A stretch of 64,000 nt of DNA from positions 1,116,001 to 1,180,000 of the forward strand of contig NW_020194559.1 in the NCBI RefSeq assembly GCF_002865645.1, in the 5' to 3' direction. Positions 35,216 to 48,000 of this stretch are shown one piece after another. This DNA comes from Hyaloscypha bicolor E. Its lineage: Eukaryota; Ascomycota; Leotiomycetes; Helotiales; Hyaloscyphaceae. The notes under the pieces were generated by a model. That model saw only the letters and a program-made list of their open reading frames with translations. It did no database searches and was not told where the DNA came from. Position 1 is the stretch's first letter. Every line of letters begins with the position of its first letter. The translations under genes and the position numbers were made by a program.

Positions 35216-38200
35216 ATGGCCTCTACCCGATTCAATCAGCCCGACCAGCGAAAGGTTGCAAGTTCCCCGAGACCAAAGGGACGAGGTACGTGGGCTCTGC
35301 CGATCGCGGATCTAGGTAAAGACAGGACATCGGGGACTGATGGAACACGACCTAGATAATGCAAAGGATACTCTTTGCAGAAATGTGTTGATATATGGCC
35401 ATTGTCGGTATGAGGATCAAGGTTGCGCTTTCAACCATGATCCAAATAAAACCCTTTCATTGCCATCTGATATGTAAGTGTTTTCTCTTCTTTCCTGCTG
35501 GACTTGGACCTCAGCTCAGGATCGACCGGACTGGCTTGCTCGACTCTTCTCGACCTCCCGAGGGGCAAATAAGGACTTTGCAGACAGCCAAAAACTTCGG
35601 CCGTCTGTGGAGGAGCGGTATCACAAGTATCTGGAGCATTTGCGCAAAACAACAGTGCCTCCGGTACACATACGGACGCCCTTCAATCGCCCCACGAAAA
35701 TCTCCAGGCTTGGACAAGGGGGAGAGACTTTGATCTGCGTAGAGGAGCATCAATTTGCTGGGTGCTTAGTCTTCACTGGCGAAGACCTGGGATGACGTTT
35801 ATCTGGACCCAGGTGCTGAGCACCTCACCACCTCCTTTCATGCACCACATTTTCGCTTTATAACTTCAGCCATTCTCTGAACACCTCTCCGAGGAGCCAT
35901 CGAGCAAGCTTCACTCGCAGCTTTGCTGTCGAACGCTCTTATATCTCGAGACGATCGTTCAATAGCTGCTTCATAAGCAGCGGTATAAGCAGCACCCTCA
36001 GACCATCCCTCGTGTGCAGACCTGGTAATGGCACACTAGACCAGGCGGAATCCCTCGAACAGTCTCTCGTTCTCTCCGTCAAGCAGGGCCTCTCCCCACT
36101 TGGGCTTTACCAGTACGTGACTTCCCATCTACTTCCTTGCTGGGAGGCGCAAGCTGACTATTCCCAGCATACACATCCTGCACAACACCGCCAACCTCGC
36201 TGGACGAATCATCCTCAAATACCGTATGACTGGCTCCTGTTGTACTGCCCATTGTTGCTCCCGTGTTATTCTGGTACTGCAAAACTACCAGACTTGGTTT
36301 ACGAGCTCGTCTCTTCACCGGCACTGCTGTACCACTTACCGCTTCTTCGCTCGTGCGCCATGCAGCACAGAAACTTCCAGGAGCAAAGCAAATCAGCTGA
36401 TCCAACCTCCTTCGGCTCAAGTCAAAATTCTTGACGATAGAGGACACTAGAGGTCATGGCTCTTATTGTGTCGGCAAACCTTTGAATAAGCTGGGGCATC
36501 TGGAACTTCTCCCCGCCATTCTACGCATCAACGCCTCCACACCGCGGCTGCTTCCCGGCCAGTATTGCCCCGAAAAGAAAACTCCATACTGTGCAGCAAC
36601 TATACTCCAGCTTCTCTCCTCACATCCCGGGAAGTACCTCCAGCTCCAGTTCCACCGCGTTACCCCGCAATCATCTCTCCATCAACTTCCTTCTCTATCT
36701 TCACAGCTCTTGCTCGGGTCCCCTTGAACGCTTCACCCGCGCAAGAATTAGATGCCCCCAGACTGCTGCTACAATTCAGTCCGACGTACCTCCTACACAA
36801 CGCTTCGAAAATTGATCTCTCCCATGTTTGCCACTTGACAAATAGAGTCATAACTATTATGCTGCAAGTCAGCAAGCACGCGCTAGACGTCTCCCTCGAC
36901 GTTTAGCTCATTTTACTGGCAAATCCTCCTTCAAACCACGCCTAAGACTTCATGCGGAGTTTTCAACTCTAGCCTCGCACATGCTCTTCCAGAAAGCACT
37001 CGCAAGACCTTCTGTACTGCCTCCCTTGGACTCACTCCGTTATTTGCTCTGGCACAACTCTCTCCATCCCCCGGCACGCGCCAGACTTCACATGGCTTGG
37101 GCATGCCCCCTACTTGTCCTGCCACCCCTCTTAGCCAAAGCAGCGTCGTTGGATTGTTCTTGATTGTCCATCCACCGTGGATATATTGGTTCGGAATCGA
37201 TGCACCGTCTATTGTTGGTATTGCATTGAAGGATATCCCGAGGCTTCGAAAACTTCCAGTAACTGTCACGTGCGTCAGCAGGCATCGCGAAGCATCTGAA
37301 AGCCTCGTGGGTACCTCGAGAGAATGATGCTTGTTTGGAGATCCTAGGTTCCAGGGCGGTGAAAATCCGATGACTCGCCTGCATGGTTGCGTAAACAAGG
37401 TTGACAACGCCTTCCTTGCTCCCTGGAACTGTCCCACCATCGCTCCTCCCCGAATCAAACCGCAACTGTTATGTCCCCATTTCGACAGAGTACGCCCTTT
37501 CCCAGAGGCCGAGACCTGTCAGACCTTCCCGCTACACCCCTCGACCCATCCACGACGGCATGGACAAACCGTGTCTACGGCTAGACAGCCCCGATCGCTT
37601 CTACGAAAGTCCCCAAGAGAAGACACCGCCCCCACCCAACCCAGCCCCTCCTGCGATGGGGGTGACCGAAACAATTGTTCAACAACTGGAGGACGACCGC
37701 TCAATCTCTCCTGACAGTCCGATGGATCGCTCGAGTCCGGGTTGGAGAGACTTCATTACGAAGCAATCGCCGAAGCGTCCGCCGCCACAGATAGGCCCTC
37801 TTGCTAACAATCCACTAAACAGGTCGGCGAAGAAGACTCTAAGTGTAGACTCCCCTGCATTCACGCCAGCCACTCTCTCCGCCCCTGGCAAGAGTTCTGC
37901 AATATCATCCCAAGCTGTAAATGCGGCTCCTTTCACTCCTCGCGGCTTGGCCAGTGGTAAGCAAGTTCCGCGATCTGCCTCGTAGGAGAGGCTGACAAGC
38001 GAAGGCACCGTAACACCGATCCCGCAAGCAGAGACAGAACCGGCCACTTTCAATCCTGCACAGATTAAGGAGTTCACACCGCAGCAGACTTATGATATAT
38101 CTACAAACGTGAGTCCCACCCCCTTCTCTCTGTCCAGATCGCGCTGATCCTGCTCCAGCCTCCCGCCAACGGCACTGCTCCAGACGCGCAGATGCCCTAC

Positions 38201-39816
38201 GATCCGTTCTCCATGTCTTCGGTCGCCGACGCAATGCCTTCAGCACCGTATAACCCATACCTTCAAGCAGATAACAGCGCCATGCCAAGCAATGGAGCTG
38301 CTTACTACCAAGCCCAACCATCGTTCGCCGCGCCCGCTCAGCCAGTGGGTCTCCCAGTGTTTATTCTTCCCTTGCTAACGCGTCAAGCTCCAATACCACC
38401 TTTACGCCCCTATCGGACCTCACAGAGAGGATCTGACCCCGTACCAAAGAACTGTCCACGATTTCTTCATTCCCAATAGCCTTCGAGAAGACCTCCAGAG
38501 AAAGTCCGAGGCCACCCGCCAAGTAATGCCAAGTAAGTCTCCGTGAATATAACAACTCTCTGTATCTAACGAGCGCAGACTCTGGACTCCCTCGTCTTGA
38601 AAAGGAAAAATATCACAGCTTAGTCCCATTGGACACTAATAACAACAAGAGCGCTGCTGTCTTTGGTTTCCCAAGTTGGGTCTACAAGGCTCAGAAGGAG
38701 GATGGTAAATACTATGTTCTGCGCCGACTCGAAGGTACTTGTCCTGGAAATCCTGGGTGTCAATGCTAACGATCTGCAGGATTTCGTCTGAGCAACGCGG
38801 GAGCGATAGGACGTATCAAGGAGTGGAAACATATTTACAACGGCGGCGTCGTGTCTGTTATCAATTCCTTCACTACTCAAGCTTTTGGCGACAGCTCTCT
38901 CATCTTCGTCTACAACTACCACCCCATGTCTAAGACGCTCGCTGAACACCATTTCTCGCCAACCAATCGCTACGGTCATCGTGCACCTGCCAACGAACAG
39001 GTTCTGTGGTCTTACATTGTCCAAATCGCTTCAGCTATCAAGGCAGTCCATGGCAACAATTTAGCGGTTCGTTGTCTTGAAGCAAGCAAGGTTATCCTAA
39101 CCGAAAAGAACCGTGTTCGTCTCAGTGGGTGCGCTGTGCTTGATGTCGTTCAGTTCGAGGCCAATCGTCCAATCCATGAGCTGCAACAAGAAGATTTCCT
39201 CCACTTTGGAAGGCTCATGCTCTCGATTGCCGCCAATAATCAGCACATCAGCATCAACGCAAAGGTCTCCATTGAGCAGCTTCTGCGTGCTTACACACCT
39301 GACTTCCGTAGCGCAATCGTTTGGCTCCTGACTCCAGCTCACGTACCAGCTACGAAGAATATCAATGACTTTCTGGCCAGCATTTCGAGTCACCTCGTAT
39401 CATCCTACGATGCGTCTCTCCATGCCAATGATGCTCTCAATACCGTCCTGGCTGGAGAACTTGAGAATGGTCGTTTGTTCCGCCTCGTGACTAAGCTTGG
39501 CTTGATCAATGAGCGACCTGAGTACGACGGACAGGAAAAGTGGAGCGAGGTTGGTGAACGCTACATCTTGAAGCTGTTCCGAGACTTTCTGTTTCACGCA
39601 CGCGACCCTGTCACCCTGCGACCACAGGTCGACCTGGGATATATTCTGACCCATCTGAACAAATTGGATGCCGGCTCAAAGGAGGAGATCAGACTTATCA
39701 GTCGAGATGAGCAGGATTGTATCATTGTCACGTATCAGGAGTTGAAGAAGCAGATCCAGCTGGCATTCGCCGAGTTGTCCAAGCCGGCGACTGTCGTCAA
39801 GGGGGGGAGGTATTAG
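35216..39816 (+). CDS. PAN3: PAN3, regulatory subunit of the PAN2-PAN3 deadenylase
   Basis: 649 residues from eight exons: 35216-35285, 35356-35473, 37823-37956, 38005-38108, 38159-38344, 38388-38532, 38579-38734 and 38780-39816. An N-terminal CCCH zinc finger (CRNVLIYGHC then GCAFNH, residues about 27-47) binds poly(A). A PAM2 motif (FNPAQIKEFTP, about 120-131) binds poly(A)-binding protein. A pseudokinase follows (HREDLTPYQRTVHDFF, VLRRLEGFRLSN), then a coiled coil and C-terminal knob that dimerise and hold PAN2. It shortens mRNA tails in the cytoplasm. Introns are 43-71 nt except intron 2 (35474-37822), which is 2,349 nt with a perfect GTAAGT donor and an ACAG acceptor. The 48-nt intron 37957-38004 removes an in-frame TAG. 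The product is intact. Confidence 0.93.
37471..37822 (+). other. Coding-like sequence inside PAN3 intron 2
   Basis: An ATG at 37471 opens 37 codons (start MSPFRQSTPFPRGRD, later LPATPLDPSTTAWTNRVYG) ending at TAG 37582. One base away, another phase continues at once with LDSPDRFYESPQEK. It stays open, Pro/Ser-rich and protein-like (SPGWRDFITKQSPKRP), to the PAN3 exon-3 acceptor, where it is in phase with PAN3. It looks like the N-terminus of an unrelated fungal protein carrying one single-base frameshift. Alternatives are a cryptic alternative first exon of PAN3, or chance. A second coding-like stretch of about 100 codons lies at 35478-35795 (EERYHKYLEHLRKTTVPP). Neither is recognised. Confidence 0.4.
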
Positions 39817-39980
39817 AGGAGGAGGGCGATGGCCTTGGATATGTATGAGGTATTATCGGTATATGAATCATCAGAAAGCAAAGATATTTGCTTGCACTGA
39901 CGAGCTGAAGAGCTGCCAGGTGGAATGAATGCAGCAGCGGGGAGAAATATTCAGTGCTCACGAGAAACGTATGCAGAGAG

Positions 39981-40002
39981 AAGCAAGCAAGCAAGCAAGC
40001 AA
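39981..40002 (+). repeat. (AAGC)n microsatellite
   Basis: Five and a half AAGC units in the short intergenic gap between the converging PAN3 and LSM7 genes. Confidence 0.9.
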
Positions 40003-40321
40003 TTATAATCAAAAACATTTGCAAATTCATCGGTTCAAGTTAGTAAGTAGCGCTCCGTAGTCATGGCAAGAATAATTTCAGAGAATCCAAAAAGACTGCA
40101 GAGCGTCATGCATCGAGATGCAAATCTCTACATTTCATTCATCGCGATCCTCGCTCCATTGCAAATCTATGCTAAAGCCCTTAGTGTTTCCTCCCATTTT
40201 GCAATCGGTTGCATCTGCAGTCGCCATTTTGTTCCCACCGATCCATCATGTAAAGCAGACTTCGCTGCAGCCCTTTGCGTTCCCGTAACCTCTTCGTGAC
40301 TTCCTCTCCTCGATTGAATCA

Positions 40322-40906
40322 TCATTCCTCCGCCTGCACAAACGGATTCGCTATCTCCTCGCTACCATCGACAGGGCTTACAAGAACCAGTAGCGTTCCT
40401 CTCGCCACCACAAGACCAAGGGGACGAGCCGAAGTGTTGCCTTCATCGTCGCGCACAACCTCATCCACATCATCAAGCACCAAGTTCATGAGCGCATCGT
40501 AGCCTTTCAGTGTTCCCGTAACTGTTCAGAATATAACCATCAGCTTCAATCCTTCTACCAATTCCAAAGCTTGTGGCGTGAAGAGGGGAGGGAAAGACAT
40601 ACCTTCCCGCCCACCAGTAAACTTCACGCAGATCTTCTTATCCATGTACTTTCCCAGGTCGAGGATGTTTTCTTTCTTTGGCCGTTCGCGATCGCCGGTG
40701 TGTCCGCCACCACGGCCTTCGTGTCCGCCTCGAGAGCCACCTCGTCCTCCGCGGTGTTCACCTTTGAATTGTTAGCTTTCTTGTTGCCGCTTCCAGCGGT
40801 GGAGGGATGAGTAGGAGAAGGAAAGGAGAAGGATGAGGCGATGAAAAGGGGAACACAAACTTCTACCGCCACCCCGTCCTCCTCGATGTTGACCTCGTTC
40901 CGACAT
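40322..40906 (-). CDS. LSM7: LSM7, U6 snRNA-associated Sm-like protein
   Basis: 132 residues from exons 40906-40867, 40761-40603 and 40521-40322; introns of 105 and 81 bp with GTAGAA...AAAG and GTATGT...ACAG. Residues 1-40 are an RGG-rich tail (RGGRGGG, RGGSRGG) not found in most short LSM7 proteins but common in filamentous fungi. The Sm fold follows. Sm1 has DLGKYMDKKICVKFTGGRE, then LKGYDALMNLVLDDV, and Sm2 has LGLVVARGTLLVLVSP. LSM7 is part of the heteroheptameric LSM2-8 ring on U6 snRNA in the nucleus and of the LSM1-7 ring that binds deadenylated mRNA in the cytoplasm. The gene converges on PAN3 with a 0.5-kb gap. Its promoter faces the Zn2Cys6 gene. Confidence 0.93.
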
Positions 40907-41375
40907 TAAGGTGCATGGATCTCGAATGCTCCTTGCTTTTGATGTCCGCGCGGTGGGGTGGAGTTGAGGCTCAAGAATTATGGAGGCATGGACCTCTGAC
41001 CCAATCGAGCCTAGTGAGCGGCGGAAGATTTCATATCACGTGTCGCAGCGCCGCAACGCAACCGAGGAAGCCGCCGCGGAGGATGGGCATCCGCTCTCCT
41101 TCCTTCCTCTCCTCTCTTCACGTATCACCCACCCCACGACGACGGAACAGCGCGCGAGGGAGACGAGAAGGAGTCGACGATTGCAATAATATCTCTCCGT
41201 ATCCTCCACCCGTGGATTGACTTCGGATTATACCGAGGCCTGCGCGAGGAGGGAATTCACGTGTCCGGTGAAGCAAAGCAAGCACGCTCCGCCCCGCTCC
41301 CGCCTGAAGCATCCTGACCACCAGCAGGAATACATCGCCGCCTCCACCGGTTTACGTAAATCAGCTGCTTCCAAA

Positions 41376-42950
41376 ATGGAGTCCCCAAATAGCGAACACC
41401 AAGCTGGCCTAAAGCGAAAACGCAGCCCTGTTCCTGGTGCCAGTGCAGAGGAAGGAAGACCTGCTGCTGCATCCGCTGCTGGGGTGCCCAAAATCGGCAT
41501 CGGGAATGTGACGCAGATCAATTATTTGGTCCGCGCGAAGGCGGAGAGGTTGAGGTTGATTGAGGGGGATGGGGAGACGTTTGCGAATGTGCTGGGGATG
41601 ATTGATGATTATGAAGGTATGTGAACGAAGAGGCCGGTCACGGGATTTGGGAGCTTGGGGAAGCTCCGCCGGGTTTGAAGCGTTAAATTCTTCCGTTGGA
41701 TTATTCGATATTTTTCCTTTCATGGGAATAGGATTTTTTGAGCTTTTCTGATCTCTGCAGGTGTTCTCCAACGTCACGAAAGCCTCGCAGCCAATCTTGG
41801 TGCCAAGCTCGTTGGTCCTCTGCTGCTAAAGTCCTTCGAGAAGTTGTTCGATGGTCCTATCAAGATCACCTCGCCATCGTTTGGCCTAGATCAATCACCA
41901 GTCTCTTGGCTTGACATCGTCACATTTGCTCGCACCAACCCGGCCGAGTTTGTCCTCAGCGAGTCGAATCCTGGGGCAAGGGCTTGTCGATTCTGGATCA
42001 AAGGAGGACAAGTCGAGATCACAGAGGATGATTACAGATTAATCCAGTCTGGCGCACCCGAGCGGATGATACCAACACAGCCAATTCCTGAAGACGAGAC
42101 CGCTGAACTGGGAACACTGAATATCCTGGAGAATCGGCTGACGATGCTTATCAAGAAAGCCGATGCCGTAGCCAGCAAAGCAAGACAGCTCAACTACCAC
42201 CTCAAAGGACGCAAAGCCGCTGTCTTATTACGAAAGGCTGCAGACCAACCAGTCGCTGATGAGGTCTCATCTCAACATTTCTCACCACAACCATTCTCTG
42301 CCGTCAACGCCAGATCTTCAATTCCACCAAACGGTGAACCAGCAAAGATCCAACAGCAGCTCCTTGAACAGTTTCTATCCGATGAACGCCGACCCTCAAT
42401 GTCACAACCGCGTCCGAAGGCAAGTCGAATCAGCACCGATGCCGGGTTTCACACTTTCAACGGTCAAGAAGTAGATTCTCGTCGCATGTCTCATCCCCTG
42501 ACCCCCTCCGAAGATGGTACCGAAGGCCAATACCGAATCCTAATGGCTTCTAAGATCGAGAAATTGAGTAGAGGAGACGCCATCTATCCTCCATGCGATC
42601 GATGTCGAAGGCTGAAGTTCGATTGCACGAAGCATCTCACTGCTTGTCAAGCATGCACAAAGAAACACGCGAAGTGCAGCTGGAAAGACATTAAAGAAGG
42701 AGAATTGGATTATGTACCGCAACTATCAGCGACTTTGCAGCAGCCTCATTCGGCCGGAAGCGAGAATGGCCAGGTTCATGCAGATCATATTGATCCTAGT
42801 CTTAGCACTAGAGGTATAGCGGAGGGCCCAGGAGTGGCGATGATGATTTCTCAAGATGGTGAGCAACCGAACCATCAAGAGAAGCAGGACAGGAATTTGA
42901 ACGATCTTGCTATGTTGACGCATATTGCTGCTGCCGCGAGTAGCAGATGA
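41376..42950 (+). CDS. Zn2Cys6 protein with a C-terminal zinc cluster
   Basis: 476 residues from exons 41376-41616 and 41761-42950, with a 144-bp intron (GTATGT...CTGCAG). A conserved N-terminal half (residues about 45-200: NVTQINYLVRAKAERL, SWLDIVTFARTNPAEF, ARACRFWIKGGQVEI) is of unknown function. The zinc cluster lies at about residues 359-387 with spacing C-x2-C-x6-C-x6-C-x2-C-x6-C (CDRCRRLKFDC, then ACQACTKKHAKC), which is a complete Zn2Cys6 binuclear cluster. Most fungal regulators carry it near the N-terminus, so the late position is notable but known. A DNA-binding transcriptional regulator of nuclear location is likely; the target is unknown. The chosen ATG is the first in frame after an in-frame upstream stretch without Met. 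Confidence 0.88.
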
Positions 42951-44449
42951 ATGATGAGATAACGATGATGGATGGTTTACGTGTTGTACGATCGTGAAGT
43001 CATGGATGAAGAGCTCCTATGACCGGGGTGGTTGCGGGAGAAGTCCTGGCTTATGAGTGTAGACCACGAATAGCTAATTGACAATTCCTCCTCCAACCTC
43101 CTTCGCGGAATAATCTATTTTCTTCATTCCAATCCGTATCCTAAATCCGCAAACGGTTACCGCGCACTACCAAAGTGGGAGTTCCCCGTGTTCACTTGTT
43201 CTCCAGTCTGTTGTCCAATTCATTCGATCTGGCCTTGTCGACTACAAACAACTTATTCGCGGGGATGCTACGGAGATATTTCTACCCGGCATAATAGTGG
43301 CAAATTATTTCCAACTACATGGAACGGGCCGAGATTCTTCCAAATCAGCCAATGGAGTCTAGCCAACAACTTCCAACGCCGTTCCATAAGTTGGTTCACT
43401 TCCAAGCCTATTAAACGTACTTCTTCTGCCAACATCAGCTAAGGCTTCGTCGTTGCTTCGCCTCATCCCATTCCCAGTACATTTATAAGAAGGAAGGGAT
43501 CTCTTTCGGACGGAATGTAGAACACCTTTCTACCAGGTCTTTAAAATGACTTCCCCCAACTCACTCATTTCCTTCCTCCTCGCAACCGCCCATCTGTCCC
43601 CTTTCCTCCTTTCCGTCTTACAGTTTTCCACCTTCTTTCTGCTCTTTTTCTTTGTTTCTTCACTAAGCGAGCAAAGTGAGGGGCAAAAGCCGACGAAGAT
43701 AAAGAAACGACGCCTTAGACGCCCAAATCACAAATTGGCAAAACTGCAGATTTTTATTTAACGGAGATGGGTACGGGAGGCATGGAAATGTGGTGGAATA
43801 TTCCTGTGTCTGGGGAGTGGTTTAGTGATCGACTTTTTGGCATTTTGCTGGGAGTGGCGGGTGTTATCAGCCTGGAGATACGGTGGGGGAAACGAAGGGA
43901 TATTTGAGGGGTGGAGTGGGAGGGGAGGAAGTGAGAACTAAAGTGGTGTTAGAGGAAAGTTTGGAGAAGTTGCAGGTAAAGATTTGGGGTTTGAACTTTT
44001 CTGCTTATTGGAATAGGGACGTCTCGGAGAAAAGAAGCAACTGTTGAGTCCATTATTTTTGCTCCCGCTCCCATGAATACCTTTGGTGTTCCCGGATTGC
44101 AATTCGAGACGCTGGCGAAGTGGCATTGAAGGCTTTCCCAGAGGAAAGAATGATCGGTGCTAGCCATGTGTCCATCCTTTCGGATCCCTCCCACTCCAGA
44201 CGAAGAACCTCCCGTGAAGATCTTGTTATTATCCATTGTGACTTCAGCGAAAACAGTCAGCCATAATGTTCTTTTCAGAATTTGTCCATGTCGCCCTCGC
44301 TCGAATGCTTTGCCAAGCTCGGTTCTCCTTTTGTACACTCTCACAAAACTCCCAAAGTCATCTTCGACCGAAAGATCGAGCTCCACTACTCCAGCTTCAA
44401 AGAGTTCGTGCCACACAGTCTCTCGATCTCAACCTCTTCCTCCTCTCCA
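42951..44449. other. Intergenic, no gene recognised
   Basis: Holds the 3' flank of the Zn2Cys6 gene and of the disrupted small Cys-rich gene. A 71-codon hydrophobic frame at 43546-43761 and a 155-codon minus-strand frame at 43949-44416 have no recognisable domain, and I do not call them. Confidence 0.4.
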
Positions 44450-44704
44450 TCAGCGCAACTTCTCAGTCTCCCCTCCTTTCCCTCTTGCGGCGGTAGCCCT
44501 TAACCGTTCCTTCCACTGCTCCCTCGCCTTCTCCTCCCTCTCGTCAACTTCCTCGACCCACTTTCTCACACACTGCGGACACCGTCCTCTCATGTCCTTG
44601 TACGCCTCAGCAAACACCGCGAAGTCGCATCTCTTGTTTATGGTGATGGCGTTTCGGCAGAGCTCCCAGTACTGATCTGCTTGGCTTTTGGAGGTGGTGG
44701 TATG

Positions 44705-45053
44705 TATTGGAAAGTGATCGATTTATTGATGGAAAATCGATATGTTAGAGGTTGACAATCTGTAGAATGACTAGATACAGGAGAGTGAAGTGTAAAAACA
44801 GAGGAAAAGTGTCTAAAGTAAGGGATTTATTCCCATTACCCTTCGGCGATACCGGTAATGCCGAGCCCGCTTTCTCCGATACATTATTAATCAGCTAATA
44901 AATCAAAAGTAATCAAAATGACGATATACTAGTAAGCTTGGTAAGCTCAGCGAGTGACGCATGACAAATGAGAGTGGAGAACCCTAAATTAGTGGTTGAA
45001 CCTGGTGCTGGAAGGACTAGTGAGCTAGCTATGGTAGCGTACCAATTTCAACA
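44705..45053 (-). repeat. Copia 3' LTR
   Basis: 349 bp. On the element's strand it begins TGTTGAAATTGG and ends CCAATA, where CA would be expected; both LTR copies share this. Confidence 0.9.
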
Positions 45054-45063
45054 CGCCTCCTCC

Positions 45064-48000
45064 TTATAGTCGAGGTTCGACGTCAGTGAGGCTAATAAGC
45101 CCCAATTTCGATCGTAGCAGTTCAAAAGCCGGTCTAGGGAGTGGTTTGGTGAGAATATCGGCCGTCATTTCCCCCGTAGGAACGTGCTTGAGATCGATTT
45201 CCTTGGTATTAATATGGTCCCTAATAAAATGGTGTCTAATATCGATATGCTTGGTTTTTTGCGAAAATCGGGCGTTCGTAGCTAGATCCATAGCTCCCTG
45301 AGCGTCCGTTTTTACCTCGATTAAGCCCATAGGAATCGATATTTCCTCAAACAGTTGCTTTAGCCATAAAGCTTCTTTAATTGCCGGCGTCAGGGCAACA
45401 TATTCAGCTATAACAGTGGCTATAGCGACAGTTTTTTGCTTGGTACTAGCCCAGCTAATAGAACCACCAAATAGGATAAAAACCATGCCGGAGGTTGATT
45501 TGCGATCCTGTAAATCGCCTCCATAATCGGCATCTGAGTACCCTATAAGCCCTTTATTAGACGAAGCGTTATATAGAATGCCCATATCAGGTGACCCCTT
45601 AATATATCGCATTATACGCTTCTGTGCGGTACCATGCGATGCTTTAGGACACGAATTGGAACGTCCTAAGTACCCTGCGGCAAAGCAGAAATCGGGTCGT
45701 GAAGCTAATAATGGCCACATAAGTAATCCAGTTCGACTTTAATATTTAGTAATATTAATATTAATTCCATCAGGTGCCATAGGTTCGGCCATTGGAGTGG
45801 TAATAGGCATGTAACCTTCCATTTAATACCTTAGGAGCATGTCCATAAGATATCGATTTTAGTGTAAAAACACCGAACCATCCCGCAAACGTATAATTTC
45901 CATACCCAGAAGCGTTTTAATTTCTCCCATATTAGTCATATCAAACTTCTGATGTAATTGAGCTTTGATTCTATTAATATGGTTCATGTTTTTTCCTATA
46001 ATAATCATGTCGTTCACGTAAATAGCAATTAGAATTAGTAGCTAATTAATCTCGTATTCCCGGTAGATATAGAGCGCTGGATTACTAAGTGATCGCTAGA
46101 ACCCAATAGAGTGGAAAAAACGATCAATTACCTGATACCAAACCCTAGGGGCTTGTTTCAGGCCATAAATACTCTTCCGTAAGCGGCAAATAAGGTTCGT
46201 TCCTTTGGTAAAACCAGGAGGTTGTTCCATATAGCACTCTTCTTCTAATTCTCCATATAGGAACACTATCTAAACGTCCATTTATTGGATATATAGCCCA
46301 TATTTAGCCGCTAGGGCTAACATGATTCGAATAGTAGAAAGTCTAGTAACTAGTACGAACGTTTTAAAGTAATCTACGCCATGTTCTTGCGTATAGCCTT
46401 GTACTATAAGCCTAGATTTGTGGCGTCCATTAGACTTAATTTTGAAGATCCAGCGGCATCCGATGGTTTTTTGGTGTTTTCGTACCACTAGATCCCAGGT
46501 ATGGTTCCGCAAATGGGAGTCTAGTTCCTTCTTAATTAAAGGTCTCCAAAGATGGGCATCTAGACCAGAGAGAGCTTCTTTAATTAACGATGGAATTTTG
46601 GAAGCTTCTGTATTCTGGTTACTAACTATTAAAGCTCGGTGATCCACTGTTTCCCCGGCAATTCTAGTCGATTTCGGACGTCTAGGGAGTAGTTTACCCC
46701 TAAAACTGACCATTTTGGGCGCCTCCTGATTTGTAGAACCCTGTTTAGAAGCACCTGTGGGTGCTACAGGTTCTTGGTTGTTCTCAAATAGGGGCTCAGG
46801 GGGCTCGCTTAGGTCAGGAGCACCCCTAATTGCGTCACGTGACGCGTTTTCAGTAGCACCCCCTTCGGTATCGGAGTGATTTTCTCCATCGTTTTCTGAT
46901 GGATCATTAAGCTATTGATTTCCAGTATTAATAATAATGGTATCTCCGTAATCTGTATCGGGGTTGTCCGAATTATCGGTGGAACCATTATCAGATTCTG
47001 TAGTAGTTCCCACTAGTCTTCTATATAGCTGGGACGCTGGGTTTAGGAGTAAAACTCCCTTGACGTGTTCTTTAATAGTACAATAGTTAGAAATGACAAA
47101 TATCCGCTTATGCGGGTTCCAAATTCGGTATCCAGAACCACCATAGCCGGTAAAAATGCCCCTAAAGGCTTTGGCCATGTGCTTATACCATGAAGCTATT
47201 TCCTTAGGTATATGAACGTATGCCAAGAAGCCGAATATGCGTAAGTTGGAAACGTCCGGTTTAGCCCCATAAAACGCTTCGTACGGAGTCATACCGATTT
47301 TGGGCAGGTGGCACTAATTATAGGCGTAAATCCCATGTGTAGCGGCTTCCTCCCAAAACTCGTATGGTAAGCCCGATTATTCTAGCTCCGTACGCTCTGA
47401 TTCGATAATCATACGCATACTGCGTTTAGAAACACTATTCTGCTCAGGCATATAAGTAGTAGTTGGTTCCAAGCGAATACCCTTTAATTTGCACTATTCC
47501 TTGATTTGGCCCGATACAAATTCCGGAGTATTATTAAGACATAGGCATTTGACTTTATTCCCAGTTTGGGTTTTAGAGAAGGTAACCTGATTTTGGAGAT
47601 CGGTAAAATAGCTCTTTCTATCCGAATTATACGCTGCCATACGATATTTGGATCCCTTACAGGTAGTGGACAGCATATAAGTGTTTCCACTAAGGGAGGC
47701 TACCCTTAATGGCCCCCACATATTGATTGCGATATACTCTCCTGGAAGCAGTTTTTTAGGGTATAAATCGCTCATACTAGCCCTAATAATTTTGCTCATA
47801 TTACAGGGATCGCAGTCAAACGGGTTTTGATTTTTGAATTAGAGTCCATTAACGTGGTTTACCGATTCCAGGATATACTTCGTATTTAGGTAGCCATATC
47901 TCTAGTACCAGGTTTCCAGGGAGGCTAGCGCGTCCGATTTTAACGATTTTAGGGCACGCCCTAAACCAAATTAGTCAAGCTAATATAACCCAGTGAATGG

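Noticed and set aside
36012..37458. Overlapping frames on both strands inside PAN3 intron 2
   Set aside because: No domain, consistent start or splicing pattern; only the 37471-37822 and 35478-35795 stretches look coding enough to mention.
37981..37990. In-frame TAG in PAN3 after GKQVPRSAS, suggesting a pseudogene
   Set aside because: A 48-nt intron (37957-38004) with donor GTAAGC, branch GCTGAC and acceptor AAG removes it and yields the expected PAN3 sequence GLASGTVTPIPQ.
43949..44416. 155-codon minus-strand frame just downstream of the interrupted Cys-rich gene
   Set aside because: No domain or plausible start context; it overlaps the 3' end region of the interrupted gene in another phase.
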